Position numbers and translations under genes: made by a program
The notes under the pieces: generated by a model
Seen by the model: the letters and a program-made list of their open reading frames with translations, nothing else
Database searches by the model: none
Told to the model about the DNA's origin: nothing
Part shown: positions 1 to 9,837 of the stretch, piece after piece
Layout of the letters: every line of letters begins with the position of its first letter
Numbering within the stretch: the stretch's first letter is position 1
From: Hypericum androsaemum
Lineage: Eukaryota; Streptophyta; Magnoliopsida; Malpighiales; Hypericaceae
NCBI GenBank assembly: GCA_963995505.1
Contig: OZ023181.1
Coordinates: 14,938,221 to 15,002,220 of the forward strand
DNA: 64,000 nt
Reading direction: 5' to 3'

Positions 1-244
1 ATCGCCTGAGACCCGAAAAGGGCTTAACTTTCCTCCTCAATAAGACTGAAACCTGACCCGGCCCAGAAACCGGAGTTCCACAAACGAGGATTCTCTGTCC
101 CTGTTCGGTAGTTTTCCCCTTCAAAGGCGGATTGGAGGGGTTCAGATGATTAGTCTCTACGCCGAGGAGCCTCGGAGATCGACGTAGGGGGATCGCAGCG
201 GAGCGGGTGGAGGTGGATTTCTTGGATCTGGTTGGTTTGGGCAT
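1..244 (-). CDS. 5' part of an unidentified basic protein gene, cut by the window edge
   Basis: Read on the minus strand from the ATG at 244, 81 codons are open to the window edge with no stop. The product starts MPKPTRSKKSTSTRSAAIPL and continues with the basic stretch RRSPRL at about residues 22-27. It is rich in Arg, Lys, Ser and Pro, as in many nuclear or chromatin-associated proteins, but I recognise no domain. The segment is more GC-rich than the AT-rich DNA to its right, and TGGGCC promoter elements lie just upstream at about 390-445, which fits a leftward housekeeping-type gene. There is no information on introns or the C-terminus. Coding status is inferred from the open frame, composition and promoter context; function is unknown. 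Confidence 0.55.
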   Translation of the reverse strand, partial: MPKPTRSKKSTSTRSAAIPLRRSPRLLGVETNHLNPSNPPLKGKTTEQGQRILVCGTPVSGPGQVSVLLRRKVKPFSGLRR

Positions 245-363
245 TTCGACGAGCGCCTTCCGGACTAGTTGTACTGGGAGTTAGGGTATATTCAATTTTG
301 AACTGATTTTAAGAGGGAAAAAAGGTGAAACATGGGGGGTTGCTTGCTCGCTTCTTTATACCT

Positions 364-448
364 CTTGGGCTTTGGTCTCTGCTGTTTTTTTGGGCCCAAT
401 AGCCTTTTCCTCCATCGTGGGCCGAACTTGATTACCATTTTGGGCCTC
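364..448 (-). promoter_or_regulatory. TGGGCC (site II-like) promoter element cluster
   Basis: TGGGCC or its complement occurs near 391, 418 and 441, with a related TGGGCT near 366. Such elements are typical of promoters of constitutively expressed plant genes. They sit 120-200 bp upstream of the ATG at 244 of the leftward gene, the expected place for its promoter. No clear TATA box is seen. Confidence 0.4.
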
Positions 449-508
449 CATTACTTTGGGATGACGTTAGCTTCAGTTCCTAATCAATTTTCTTAGATTT
501 AGATAAAA

Positions 509-700
509 GGGAAAATTTCACTTCCTTACCACATAGTTTGAGTCCTTTTGACTCGGATAATATGTAGTTTAAAAAGAATTAAATTAGTGACTGATACTTG
601 ACGTTATATTGACATAGGCAGCACTGGAGGGGCTACCCGGCCACCTAGCGTGCCATGTTAACCCGGGTCGCCACGTGAACAATCACATTTGCCGTAATTA
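509..700. repeat. Possible single end of a long-TIR (MULE-like) element
   Basis: The stretch starts GGGAAAATTTCAC and continues with a text very like the outer TIR of the two Pack-MULEs at 15485 and 23724 (A/T-rich start, then a 'TACC..GTAGTTTA' pattern). No matching inverted end was found in the next 2 kb, so it is either a solo end or a rearranged element. Between about 700 and 1320 the DNA is AT-rich and I see nothing else in it. Confidence 0.3.
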
Positions 701-1326
701 TTTTTGATATGGCATTTCGAATTTTCAACTACGTATTGAATTGAATTTTTCCATTAAGTTTTAAATATTGCTAAAAACCCCAAATTTGATGGGAATTTTT
801 CCAAATCTAACCCTTATTTTCAATAAATTGAAGTAACCGTGTCTCTTTGAGACTTAATTTATGCATATTCTAACCACTTTCTCAGATCTGTCTACATCCT
901 AAACTTTGATGGAATTGATATCAAAGTTGTAAAATAAATTAAACCGAAAAATAGCCATTGGCATACTGAACATTTGTCCAAAACATCCAATTGAAAATTT
1001 CTAAACAAGTTAAGTATTTATTCTTGTGTAATGTTAGACCAGTCATGGATTTGTTATTAATAAAATTATTAGTTTTATCTCTTGACGATGACTTTATGTG
1101 CATTTGTTCCTTTAAGGTACCTAACTCTTCAGCTTGCTAGGATTTCCACTACCTAAAACTACTCAACAAATTGTAGATGACTAGCCCTTTTTTAAGATTT
1201 TGTTTTAAACTATTGCATTAAATAATATGATTTCAATAGATGAAAGCAACATACATAAGCAATAGACCAATAAAATATAAATTAGACATAATACAATAAA
1301 GAATAGATATAGTATAAGATTCTTCT

Positions 1327-1472
1327 AGGCGACACACATGCTACAGTGACTGGAACAAAGGATCACGATCCTGCAAAAATGAATTAACTCCAATCTCATC
1401 CTCGATTCAAATTGGAGGCTACAACTCACCTGCATCAAACAAAAATCGCTAGTAATCATCGGACAACCATAC
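1327..1472 (+). pseudogene. Decayed nuclear copy of plastid 16S rRNA (NUPT fragment)
   Basis: About 145 bp align by eye with the 3' part of plastid 16S rRNA. The landmarks, in order, are ACACATGCTACAGTG (for ACACGTGCTACAATG), a GGAACAAAGGATCACGATCC block, the CTCACCTGCAT block and ATCGCTAGTAATCATCGG. Plastid rather than mitochondrial 18S is indicated by the ACAAAGG..CGATCC block. Most differences are G to A or C to T, as expected of methylated organellar DNA ageing in the nucleus. The flanks are not clearly plastid. This is a dead insertion, not an rRNA gene. Confidence 0.8.
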
Positions 1473-1875
1473 ATTCTGAGAAGAATTTGGTTTATAGATT
1501 TCTTTTTTAAAGGTAGGTGGCAGCCACTAAATCAACTTCTTGACCCCACTAGATACTTTGATGAACAATCCGTTATCTACAGTAACAGACAAGTTCCTAA
1601 AATATTTATCTGCTACGCGTTTGATTTATACCTCTGGTCCCCTGCTCTACGGGATAATAATGGGGATCCATCTTATTTTTCTTTTAGATGTTTATTTATT
1701 AGTTGCACAAAATTTGACTGATGCGTCAATAGATAAAAAGAACGGTCTACATTTTAAACTTATAATTTAAAGTATTTCTTACGGGTGCTCCTTAGAAAAT
1801 AAACCGATCTATGAGAACTTAGGATGTTTGGTTCGAAAAATAAGATTTCATTTTATTTTTAAATATATTTTTTTT
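1473..1875. other. Gap with no supported gene
   Basis: An open frame of 76 codons starts at 1540 on the plus strand and encodes a hydrophobic segment, but I recognise no family, splice context or promoter. It could be further decayed organellar DNA next to the 16S fragment. It is not called as a gene. Confidence 0.3.
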
Positions 1876-1947
1876 AAGGTAAATTTTTTACACCATGCCC
1901 GGATTTGAACCCCTTGAATTTTATAATGCATTGTGCTGTTAGGTTAC
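1876..1947 (-). repeat. SINE-like repeat with tRNA-like B box (copy a)
   Basis: On the minus strand this contains a B-box-like GGTTCAAATCC, preceded by a 'CACAATGCATTATAAAATTC' block and followed by GGTGTAAAAAATTTACC and an A tail (a T tract on the plus strand). The same arrangement recurs near 13921, 44301 and 53760. The TSD is unclear. The origin is inferred from the pol III-like B box and the A tail. Confidence 0.4.
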
Positions 1948-2146
1948 AAGTTTTTTGGCTAAAATAATTTTATCTGAAAATTCATTTGAAAATAAATTTA
2001 TAATCCATTTGTAAAAAGTATCTCTTGTTTGATGGAAGGTGAAATTTCTTTAGATATAATTAAATTCACGCGATAGAAATTCAGTTTACGAGAAATGAAA
2101 TTTTAACCACTTGGTTAAAACATTAATTTTCACAACACAAAAATAT

Positions 2147-2596
2147 CAGGGTTTTTAAATACGCAGTCCGACCGGTCAAACTATGATTCGGTCAAGAGAG
2201 CGTACCCGATTTGGCCAAAAAACTGCCAACCTTATCAATCGCTCAAAAATAGTCGGACCGGTCAGTTTGACCAAATTTTGACCCCTTATTTTCCGATTCG
2301 CAAGGTTGAACAAAAAAATTAGGGTTGGTCGAATATTTTGACAAAAAAAGATAAAAAAAAATCAACCAAACCCTAATAAAAAAAGAAAAATTATGTTTGG
2401 TAGAATATTTTTTTTAAGGATATTTTCGTATGGTTGAACCAAAAAATCAGAGTTGGTAGAATATTTTGGCCGGGATAGGGGTAATTAAAATTTTAATAAA
2501 AATATATTTTTAATATAAAAAGTACCAGCCCAACCGGTTGAAACGCAACCCGGAGGCAAGAGCGGGTCGATCTTCAGGTCGTATTTGAAAACTTTA
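2147..2596. mobile_element. hAT-like MITE, family 1 copy 1
   Basis: This is a 450-bp element bounded by the 8-bp direct duplication AAAAATAT at 2139-2146 and 2597-2604. The terminal inverted repeats are diverged around GTTTTTAAATACG; the inner halves match best. The interior repeats 'gtc(g)gaccggtc' text and lacks coding capacity. A second copy with the same interior and a perfect 8-bp TSD lies at 33676-34175. An 8-bp TSD with short TIRs is the signature of the hAT superfamily, so it would depend on a transposase supplied elsewhere. Confidence 0.75.
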
Positions 2597-2604
2597 AAAA
2601 ATAT

Positions 2605-3320
2605 ATCAGAATCGTAAAAAAAATAAATCAGCAGGGCTATGTCAAAATGAAAATCAAAATCCAATAAGAACCCACTAACTGACTTGTCCTTGAAAGGACC
2701 GAGTAAATGTCCCCTGAATTCTGGTCATTGAAAATGACTCCTCATCTGAGTCACGGGTGACAATGGATAAAGCAAGGATCTATGGATTCTTCATTTAAGA
2801 AATAAGATCTAAATCATATTCACGATATTGTGGTTATTTTGAAGAAAAATTTGGACTCGAACCCTAGAATTTAAACGAAGATTCTTGTCCTACACATAGA
2901 CACATTACTTTGCAACATACTCTTATCATTTCATTATAATTAAAATAAAAGCATTAACGTGAACCAATTAAAAATCTAACATTTGAAAGTAAGAATGGCA
3001 AAAACACCGAGACTCAGTGGATCAGATTCTTACTCTATCTTGTCGATCTTAGGATTTATGGTCTTGGGTAGGGTATGAGTTTGGGTCTATCTATATAGAT
3101 AGGGTTTCGGTTTGGATCGGGTATATATGAACCCAGACCATAACCTTACACATAGACCAGTTAATTAAATCATACTCTAATTAGACCTTAGTTATACTCT
3201 ACCTAGATTCGTATTTATTTCATTCCTAAAAATTAAAATACGGTCGTAAAAAAATTAGCCCACACCTAAAAAAAAATTTAGCGACTAACTTGAAAAAACC
3301 TAACCGTAGCATGTAGGTTG
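2605..3320. other. AT-rich gap with degenerate repeat
   Basis: There is no gene here. At about 2990-3230 a segment has an AGAATGGCAAA-like start, GGGT/ATAACC-type interior text and a CATTCCTAAAA-like end. It resembles a common class of degenerate plant MITEs, and similar text occurs at about 22996-23160. The termini match too poorly for a firm call. Confidence 0.25.
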
Positions 3321-3323
3321 TAT

Positions 3324-3402
3324 CTCCTATAAATCTATAATCACATTAATCCAATTTTCATTACTCCATTATTCCTTGGAAAGCAGAAGCAACGTCACTG
3401 GT
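3324..3402 (+). promoter_or_regulatory. Candidate TATA box and non-coding first exon
   Basis: A TATAAATC motif near 3330 is followed about 30 bp later by a short exon-like stretch ending in CACTG at a GTAATTTTT splice-donor match (about 3402). A pyrimidine-rich acceptor ending TTTTGTAG sits near 4345, just before an ATG at 4353. This would be a leader intron of about 0.9 kb. It is inferred from signals only. Confidence 0.25.
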
Positions 3403-4352
3403 AATTTTTATTTTGCATATATGTTATTTAAGTTTTTAATCTTTATTTTTAATCTTTGTTAAAACTATTTTCATATTTAATTTTTCTACTGATCTACTTT
3501 TACATACAGTTATGAGGTGAATATCATATACAACTTGCTAAATTTGGTAGAATGAATTGCTATTTGGTAACAAACATGGATGTTTCAATTTCTATTAACT
3601 GGTCTCCGTGGATACTTTTGAGTTGCACCATGTTTTTCTGTTTCGTTTCTCTTGTTTGATTTCAGTTTAATGGTGTTATTTTAATTTTTTAGAACATTAG
3701 ATTAACGTGGAGATTGTTTAACGTGGATCATGTCTTTTGTTTAGGTCAAATGTATTTTTTTTCTGCTCCAAAACTCAAAGAATTGGATTTCATTTTTTAA
3801 TGTTTTAATCGCACCGTTCATTTTTTTTCTCGTGCGCTTTCAATTTAATAGGTGAAATCTGTTATTCTGGAACTTAAATAGCTTTGACTGCTCAAATACA
3901 ATCGGTTTTGTAGAATCATTTACCTCCGAAACATGATATCTATATCTACTTAATCATAGCCTAATAGTACAAGACGTTGTAAATTTCAAGAAAATCGAAA
4001 CTTCAAATCATAAGAAATATCAAACGGTAAAAATTTAGCTTTAAAAAAAATCGGCATTACATGATACTAGCTCGTTTTCACCAAAAGAACATGATACCGC
4101 CTCGCCCAACCATTCACCATCTTAACTGACTTTTGTGCATTCTGTTTTATGTTAACCTATTTATCAAAACCACGTACTGAACAACGTCCTTTTTTTTTGT
4201 TGGAACTTGTTAAAGCAAAGGATATTCAAGTGTTGCTTTGTAATTGGTTGGCCAAGTAGAATTCAATTTCCATGGATGGAGTGGAATTATTAACCTTCTA
4301 TACATGAATTTAGTCCAATTTTGAATATTGGTTTATATTTTGTAGGTAAAAA

Positions 4353-4475
4353 ATGGCAGAGAAAGATAATCTAGGACCTGTGGATCCATCGGGTACCTCC
4401 AATAACCTGATTTCCCCGTCCAGCTCATTAGCTACTTCTCTAGTTATTTTTTTTATCCGTAGAGATAATATTTGA
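4353..4475 (+). CDS. Candidate short protein or truncated gene exon, 40 residues
   Basis: An ATG seven bases after a good acceptor (TTTTGTAG) opens 40 codons, MAEKDNLGPVDPSGTSNNLI and on, rich in Ser, Asn and Pro like an N-terminal regulatory tail. The frame ends in AT-rich DNA after 'TSLVIFFIRRDNI', which may already be intron, so a donor at ATCC/GTAGAG near 4459 is possible. I find no continuation downstream before the tandem repeat at 4572. It may be a real small gene, the first exon of a truncated gene, or chance. No family is recognised. Confidence 0.25.
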   Translation: MAEKDNLGPVDPSGTSNNLISPSSSLATSLVIFFIRRDNI

Positions 4476-4571
4476 ATTATTAATCTTTCAGTGAAATGAA
4501 AGAAAAAGCGAACCAAGTGAGGTCTATCATAGACTTGTCAATTGCTAAATTCCTAACCATTGAATATGTGC

Positions 4572-4641
4572 CAAGTTATATTTTTTTATAAGTAAAATTT
4601 CATGAACAAGTTATATTTTTTATATAAGTAAAATTTCATGA
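4572..4641. repeat. 36-bp tandem duplication
   Basis: Two adjacent copies of a unit reading CAAGTTATATTTTTT..TAAGTAAAATTTCATGAA, differing by one or two bases. It probably arose by slippage or template switching. It has no coding content. Confidence 0.7.
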
Positions 4642-5149
4642 ACCATAACAATATTTATAATTTTACAACCTAACAAATGTAAAACTCTCCAAAGCGAGGT
4701 TGTCAATGTATGCCTCGGTAAAAAACCTATCAGGGTAAAATTATGTGAGAAAAATCTCGATAGAAAAAAGAGTACATACGTCAAACAAACGCGCTACATT
4801 TAACTACCCCTAAATCACCTAGTTCAAAATTTTGATCAAATAAGTGTACCTTAATACAATAATTCAACCTAATTTAAACTAGGCAAGTCTTCCAATACGC
4901 CCCTAGCAGCTACTTCAATTCATGAAGAGGGGTTGATCGCCTGCAGCATCAAGATAACATCTTGCCTCCCGTACACCATCCAAGAAAGCCATTCCTAGAT
5001 TTGATAGATGGTGGAATGTCGAAGAAAGTCTCGTCTGCAATTTTCATCCCGAAAAATTGCACAATTCCAACACTCTGCATAAGTGCCCCAAAGATAGTGT
5101 ATCAAATCTTCGGATTCATTCCACCTCTAATCGGAGTAGACTAGACCGA

Positions 5150-5937
5150 GAGGGAGTTCGTTATATCATCTCCCACGCACTAGTTAATCCTTACTAGTTT
5201 CACAAAATAGTTACAATCTTTCAAGACATTGAGCACTACACAAAAATGTGACTAATTGATTTAGCCAAGTCCCCGCAAAGAGGACACAGCGAGTCCCAAG
5301 CATCAAATCGTCCCATCCTGATGAGATTGTCTCTCGTTGCCAGCTTATTTTGAAAGACAATCCACATGACAAATTGTACTTTAAAAAGAATCTCACTATT
5401 TCATGATTTCTTGATTACCCTAATCTCTGGTGTAATTGTTGCCTCCTCAAATTGACTCAGGTACAGGGACATTGTCCAAAAGGTTTGACCATATGCATCC
5501 TTCCCTAGAATTGTATCAAACGATGCCTCCACCACCAAGTTAACATGAAGCAATGCCTAGTGAACTCATTCACCTGTTCAAATTCCCAATCATAAGGGGG
5601 TTTCCTCCATGTAAGAGACCAAGCCCAATTGCTACCATCCCATCTCCCACACCTAGCAATGGTGTGATCTTTCAATTAGCAATGGTGTGATCTTTTCTTT
5701 AAGCTTATGTATTTGCAGTCCACCAAAATTCACAGGTCTAGTAACAATATCCCATCTAACCATCGATGCTTTAACTCTCTCTGAATTCCCTGAACACAGA
5801 AACTCTCTCATCTTCCTCTCAATAACTCTGATTACACAGAAAAGAAATGGGGACAAGGGACACCCCTGTTGCAAACCTCTATCCAATTTTGAAGCTGCCC
5901 GTAGGTGATCAATTAAACAAGATAGAAGATATTGCAC
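5150..5937 (-). mobile_element. LINE fragment A: end of reverse transcriptase and zf-RVT domain
   Basis: On the minus strand the region at 5937-5800 encodes an RT block of the GLQQGCPLSPFLF type (canonical LINE RGLRQGDPLSP), preceded in another frame by ISSILFN and SPTGSFKIG. At 5640-5200 it encodes the zf-RVT domain, seen as WRKPPYDWE, then LATRDNLIRMG and CPLCGDLA followed by a His/Cys tail. Several stops and shifts break it, so it is dead. It is interrupted by the Copia element and resumes at 10426. A short duplication of AGCAATGGTGTGATCTTT lies at about 5656-5692. The 3' end is approximate. Confidence 0.6.
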
Positions 5938-6114
5938 TTATTCTCCGAGATTGATGGGATCACGATTGTCAATTATCCCTTTTGTAAATATTTGTAATTT
6001 GTAATATGATTTCATACCTTATCAGTTAGGTAGATTCCTTAATAGGTTTAGCCATATCTTTGCATTTATACACACGTCATGGATCAATACAATTAGAGGC
6101 ATTCACAATCTTCA
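5938..6114 (+). repeat. 5' LTR of the Copia element
   Basis: It matches the 3' LTR from CTCCGAGATTGATGGGATCA through to ..TTCACAATCTTCA, with scattered substitutions. Its first bases are shorter than those of the 3' LTR (TTATT against TGTTATAGAACG..), so about 12 bp appear deleted at its start. The mismatches indicate an old insertion. Confidence 0.8.
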
Positions 6115-6128
6115 TGGTATCAGAGTCG
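6115..6128 (+). promoter_or_regulatory. Primer binding site (initiator Met tRNA)
   Basis: TGGTATCAGAGTCG directly follows the 5' LTR. It is the usual complement of the initiator tRNA-Met 3' end in plant Copia elements, with the last positions diverged. Confidence 0.75.
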
Positions 6129-6218
6129 AATCTGGCTTAAACCCTAAACACTAGCCTACCCGTCGCACAAATATCTATCCTACAGAGAAAATATGTTTGC
6201 CGATGGTGATCGGAACTA

Positions 6219-7180
6219 ATGAGTACTATTGACTCCATGTCACCGTACTACATCCACCTGTCCGATCATCCCGCACAAGTTTTTATTCCGGAGCTCTTGA
6301 ACGACGAAAACTATGGTGAGTGGGTGACGGACATGTCTGACCTCTTGTTCGCAAAGAACAAGTTCGGCTTCGTTGACGGATCGCTTCAAAGGCCAGCTCC
6401 AGATTCTGCTGATCTGAATTATTGGATTTGCGGAGATCACATGGTGAAAGGATGGCTTCGGAATTCATTGGCCAAGGAGATTCGATCCAGCCTTCGATGT
6501 GCGAAAATATCGTAAGAAATCTAGTCTGATATTGCTGAGAGATTTAGACAAGGCAGTGCCCCTCGCGCATATGACCTTCGCAGGTCGATTTCTCTCAAGA
6601 CCAGATGACTGTCTCATCCTACTACACAATGTTGAAAGGACTCTGGGATGAGGTCCAAGCAATCCGACCTCTCCACAAGTCCTCGTGCACCAATTGTGAC
6701 CATGACATGATGAAGCAGATGCTGAAAATCAGGGAAGAAGAACAACTTTATGACTTTCTGATGGATTTAGATGAGGCTTTTAATACTATCAAATCATAGA
6801 TATTGAGCACACAGCCTATCCCGAGTTTTTGTCAAGCCTATCACCTGATCGTCGAAGAAGAGCAACGATGGGCGATCTCCTCGGCTAGGAAGCCAGCTTC
6901 TGAAATAGCTGCCTTCCATCTGCGCATTGCAGACCAGTCAAGAGGGAAGGATAATTAGAGGCCCGATGATGGAAATAAGCCCAAGTGCAACCATTGTGAC
7001 AAAATAGGCCACACCGTCGAAACCTGTTTCGAATTGGTTCGATATTTGGATGGCTAAAAGAAAGAGGGTCGTGATCCAACATAAAGAGACGCCAGCCGAG
7101 ATGAAAGCACTCATCGAGGACGTGAGACTGGTGGACGAGCCAACCCGAGAGTAGCTCAGGTTTGCACGAAAGAGAGTCCA
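6219..7180 (+). pseudogene. Copia gag (UBN2-type) with CCHC zinc knuckle, broken
   Basis: The first frame encodes a typical Copia gag start: LNDENYGEW at about residues 27-35, then WLRNSLAKEIRSS, ending early at a stop near 6515. Gag-like text continues in other frames, including YYTMLKGLWDEVQ at 6620 and a CCHC knuckle at about 6980-7030 (CNHCDKIGHTVETC). Stops and shifts separate these blocks. Gag would form the virus-like particle, but this copy cannot make a full one. Confidence 0.75.
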
Positions 7181-7299
7181 ATCATTGGTATATCCAACAA
7201 GCAGCTGAGCAGCTTAATGAAACACCTTGGAATTAAGGTCGAGACAGGTTCCCCTTCAGGATAGGCGCAGTCATCTGAAGCTTGCGCAAATATGGCTGG

Positions 7300-7836
7300 T
7301 AAGACCTTCTCATCTCATCCTTGGGTCCTTGATTCGGGAGCCACCAAATCACATCACCTGCAATGAGAGCTGGATAGATAAAGGAACTCTTCGTAATGGG
7401 GAGTTTTCACTTGTCAAAATTCCAAATGGAGATGATGTGCCTGTACAAGGAACTGGCACGGTCCAATTATGTGATGGCCTTGCGGCTTGAAAATGCCCTA
7501 TATATTCCCAAATTTCATTGTAATTTGCTATCTGTTAGTCGGTTAACAAAGGATTTTAATTGCATAGTAACTTTTATGGCTGATGTTTGTGTGATTCAGG
7601 ACTCAGTTACGAGGAACACGATTAGAGCGGGTAAGCAACGAGATGAATTATACTACTTTGAAGGCCTGCGAAAGGGGGGAACAGTTGTTTCAGCGGTGCG
7701 GACTGGGAATGTTATCTTCTGGCATCAACTATTAGGACACGCATCAAGTGAGAAGCTGCATCACATTCCTTCTCTGGCTGACCTACCATTCCCGAATAAG
7801 TTTGATCATTGTGATTCCTGTATTCGTGCTAAATAG
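7300..7836 (+). pseudogene. Copia protease and GAG-pre-integrase domain
   Basis: WVLDSGATKS at about 7308-7340 is the aspartic protease active-site motif (D-S/T-G-A). A frame change follows, then LENALYIPKFHCNLLSVSRL and the pre-integrase HHCC-like motif, with WHQLLGHAS at about 7720-7745 and CDSCIRAK ending at 7833. A stop then cuts off the frame exactly where the inverted duplication begins to dominate. The integrase catalytic core that should follow is absent. Confidence 0.75.
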
Positions 7837-8019
7837 ACTCGCCTACCATTTTTACTAGTGTTATTCAAATGAGACATGCTTTGAATAACACTAGTAGAAA
7901 ATGGCAGGCGAGTCTGTTTAGCACGAATACAGGAATCGCAATAATCAAACTTATTCAGGAATGGTAGGTCGGCCAGAGAAGGAATGTGACGCAGCTTCTC
8001 ACTTGATGCGTGTCCCAAT
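7731..8019. repeat. Inverted duplication (about 139-bp arms, 10-bp loop)
   Basis: 7731-7869 (pre-integrase coding) is repeated in inverse orientation at 7880-8019 with a few substitutions, separated by TGAGACATGC. It replaces the integrase core. The right arm is followed directly by an inverted piece of LTR (8020-8041). The structure would fold into a near-perfect hairpin if transcribed. Confidence 0.85.
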
Positions 8020-8041
8020 CGTGATCCCATCAATCTCGGAG
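8020..8041 (-). repeat. Inverted LTR scrap inside the Copia element
   Basis: These 22 bp are the reverse complement of the first conserved part of the LTR (CTCCGAGATTGATGGGATCA and on). Their joining to the inverted arm suggests a strand switch that involved an LTR during reverse transcription, or recombination with another copy. Confidence 0.8.
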
Positions 8042-8114
8042 ACGTGATGCACACATTCCGTAAAGCATCAATTATGTTTTGGGGAGAGTGTGTGCTTACA
8101 GCCACATACATCAT

Positions 8115-9006
8115 AAACTGATTACCATCATCAACTCTCTTCTCTAAAACCCCTTATGCGATAATTTTTGGCGGACCACCATCATATGATCATATGCGAA
8201 CCATTGGATACCGGGTGTATGCTTACAACCATGTCCGAAAAGATAAGTTTGATACCCGAAGTATTCCATGCATCTTTGTCGGATATCTTTTTGGTCAAAA
8301 AGTATACCGTGTCTACGACGTGGCCAACAGAAATTTTTTTGTAACAAGAGATGCCTCTTTTCTTGAAGATGAATTTCCATATCAAGAACACGGAGAGGAG
8401 AAGGCGTCCCAACCAAGATATGTGGGATTGGGATCTCCCTGCGACAAAATTATTGAGGTGCACATCCAAATATCAACTCCCATCAGTACTACTGAAGAGC
8501 CCAATGAAGCCGTGCAAGTGGATCCCAGAACACAAGAAACTAAGCCCCCGCAGTCTGACTCTCACGGCTTCCCTACTGAACAGAGCCCAGCCTCTGAGAC
8601 TATTTCATCGTCGGTTCGACGTAGCTCCAGGACAAAGGCCTCCCCTCTTCATCTTGGTGACTATGAAGTCACGCTCCCCCCCTCCCTCTCTGTCTTGCCT
8701 GCTACCCCCGCTCTAAGAGATAACCTTGTTGCTCATCTTATCATATATTACATTAGTTATGATAAGTTTTTTGCTTCTCACCGAGCATACTTGACGACTC
8801 TCATTTCCCATCAAGAACCTAGACACTTTCATAATGCAGCAAAATCCCCTAATTGGCATGATGCCATGTGCAAGGAAATAGAGGCTCTCAACGGTGAGAT
8901 TGAATGGTACAAAGCAAGGTTGGTCGCCCGAGGTTTCAAGCAAGTGGAAGGTATTGACTATCACGATACTTTTGTGCCAGTGGTGAAGCTTGTCTCCGTT
9001 TGGTAA
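8115..9006 (+). pseudogene. Copia integrase C-terminal region and start of RT
   Basis: After the rearrangement, the frame resumes in the integrase tail (TPYAIIFGGPP, then DKFDTRSIPCIFVGY and the KVYRVYD block). A linker rich in Ser and Pro follows, then the RT start WYKARLVARGFKQVEGIDY and HDTFVPVVKL near 8905-8990. The frame ends at TGG TAA at 9004-9009. The D,D-35-E core lies upstream and is missing. Confidence 0.75.
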
Positions 9007-9816
9007 TTGTTATCTATTGCAGTGAAACGTGGTTGGGCGATTTAACAACTTGATGTCAACAACGCATTTCTGCACGGTGATTTATTAGAAGAGGTCTATA
9101 TGACCACACCACAGGGCTTCCGCCGACCGGGGGACACTGGAGTTTGTCACCTCCGCAAATTGCTGTATGGCCTCAAGAAAACTTCTCATAGCTGGTATAT
9201 CAAGCTTGCTGCGACACTGCTCAGACTTGGTTTTTGGCATTCTCGTGCAGATCATGCACTTTTTATCCATTGAGAAGACAACTTGGTGCTATACTTATTG
9301 GTGTATGTGGAGGATGTCATCCTTGTAAGGGATAATATCTCCAAACTTGCTCATACGAAGACCTACTTGAATGATTCTTTTGGCATCAAAGATCTCGGAA
9401 CTTTCAAATATTTTTTGGGCATTGAGGCAGCTAGAACATCCGATGGCCTGGTCCTAAGTCAACATAAGTATTTACTCGACATACTCCAGAAATGTGGCAA
9501 GAAGGATGCCCGAGCTAGCCCCATACCTATTGAGCAGAATCATTGGTTGAAGACTTGTGCCGAAAAGGTTGACAAGTCATCTCGCTATCGACGACTAGTC
9601 GGACGACTAATGTACCTAACGATTACGCTTCCCGACATTGTTTATGCCATAAATGTGCTAAGTCAGTTTGTTGATTCTCCTGGTCAAATACATGTTGATG
9701 CAGTTGATCAGGTTCTCCGATACCTCAAAACTACACCAGGACAAGCCATTCTGCTCACGAAGCAACATGTGTTTGATCTTGTAGCCTACTGTGCTGTCAG
9801 GGAGGCTGTCCAATGA
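9007..9816 (+). pseudogene. Copia reverse transcriptase, catalytic motif altered
   Basis: RT motifs are visible: LDVNNAFLHGDLLEEVYM at about 9048, LLYGLKKTSHSWY near 9165, and the catalytic box at about 9304, which reads YVEDVIL where Copia elements have YVDDML. The first catalytic Asp is therefore Glu here. GIKDLGTFKYFLGIE and DIVYAINVLSQFV follow. A TGA at 9271 breaks the frame before YVED. RT activity is not expected. Confidence 0.8.
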
Positions 9817-9837
9817 CAAGGCAGTCTCGTAGTGGAT

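Noticed and set aside
1540..1770. Hydrophobic 76-codon frame, considered as a plastid psaJ-like or other organellar gene
   Set aside because: The resemblance by eye is within chance, and codon-by-codon comparison failed.
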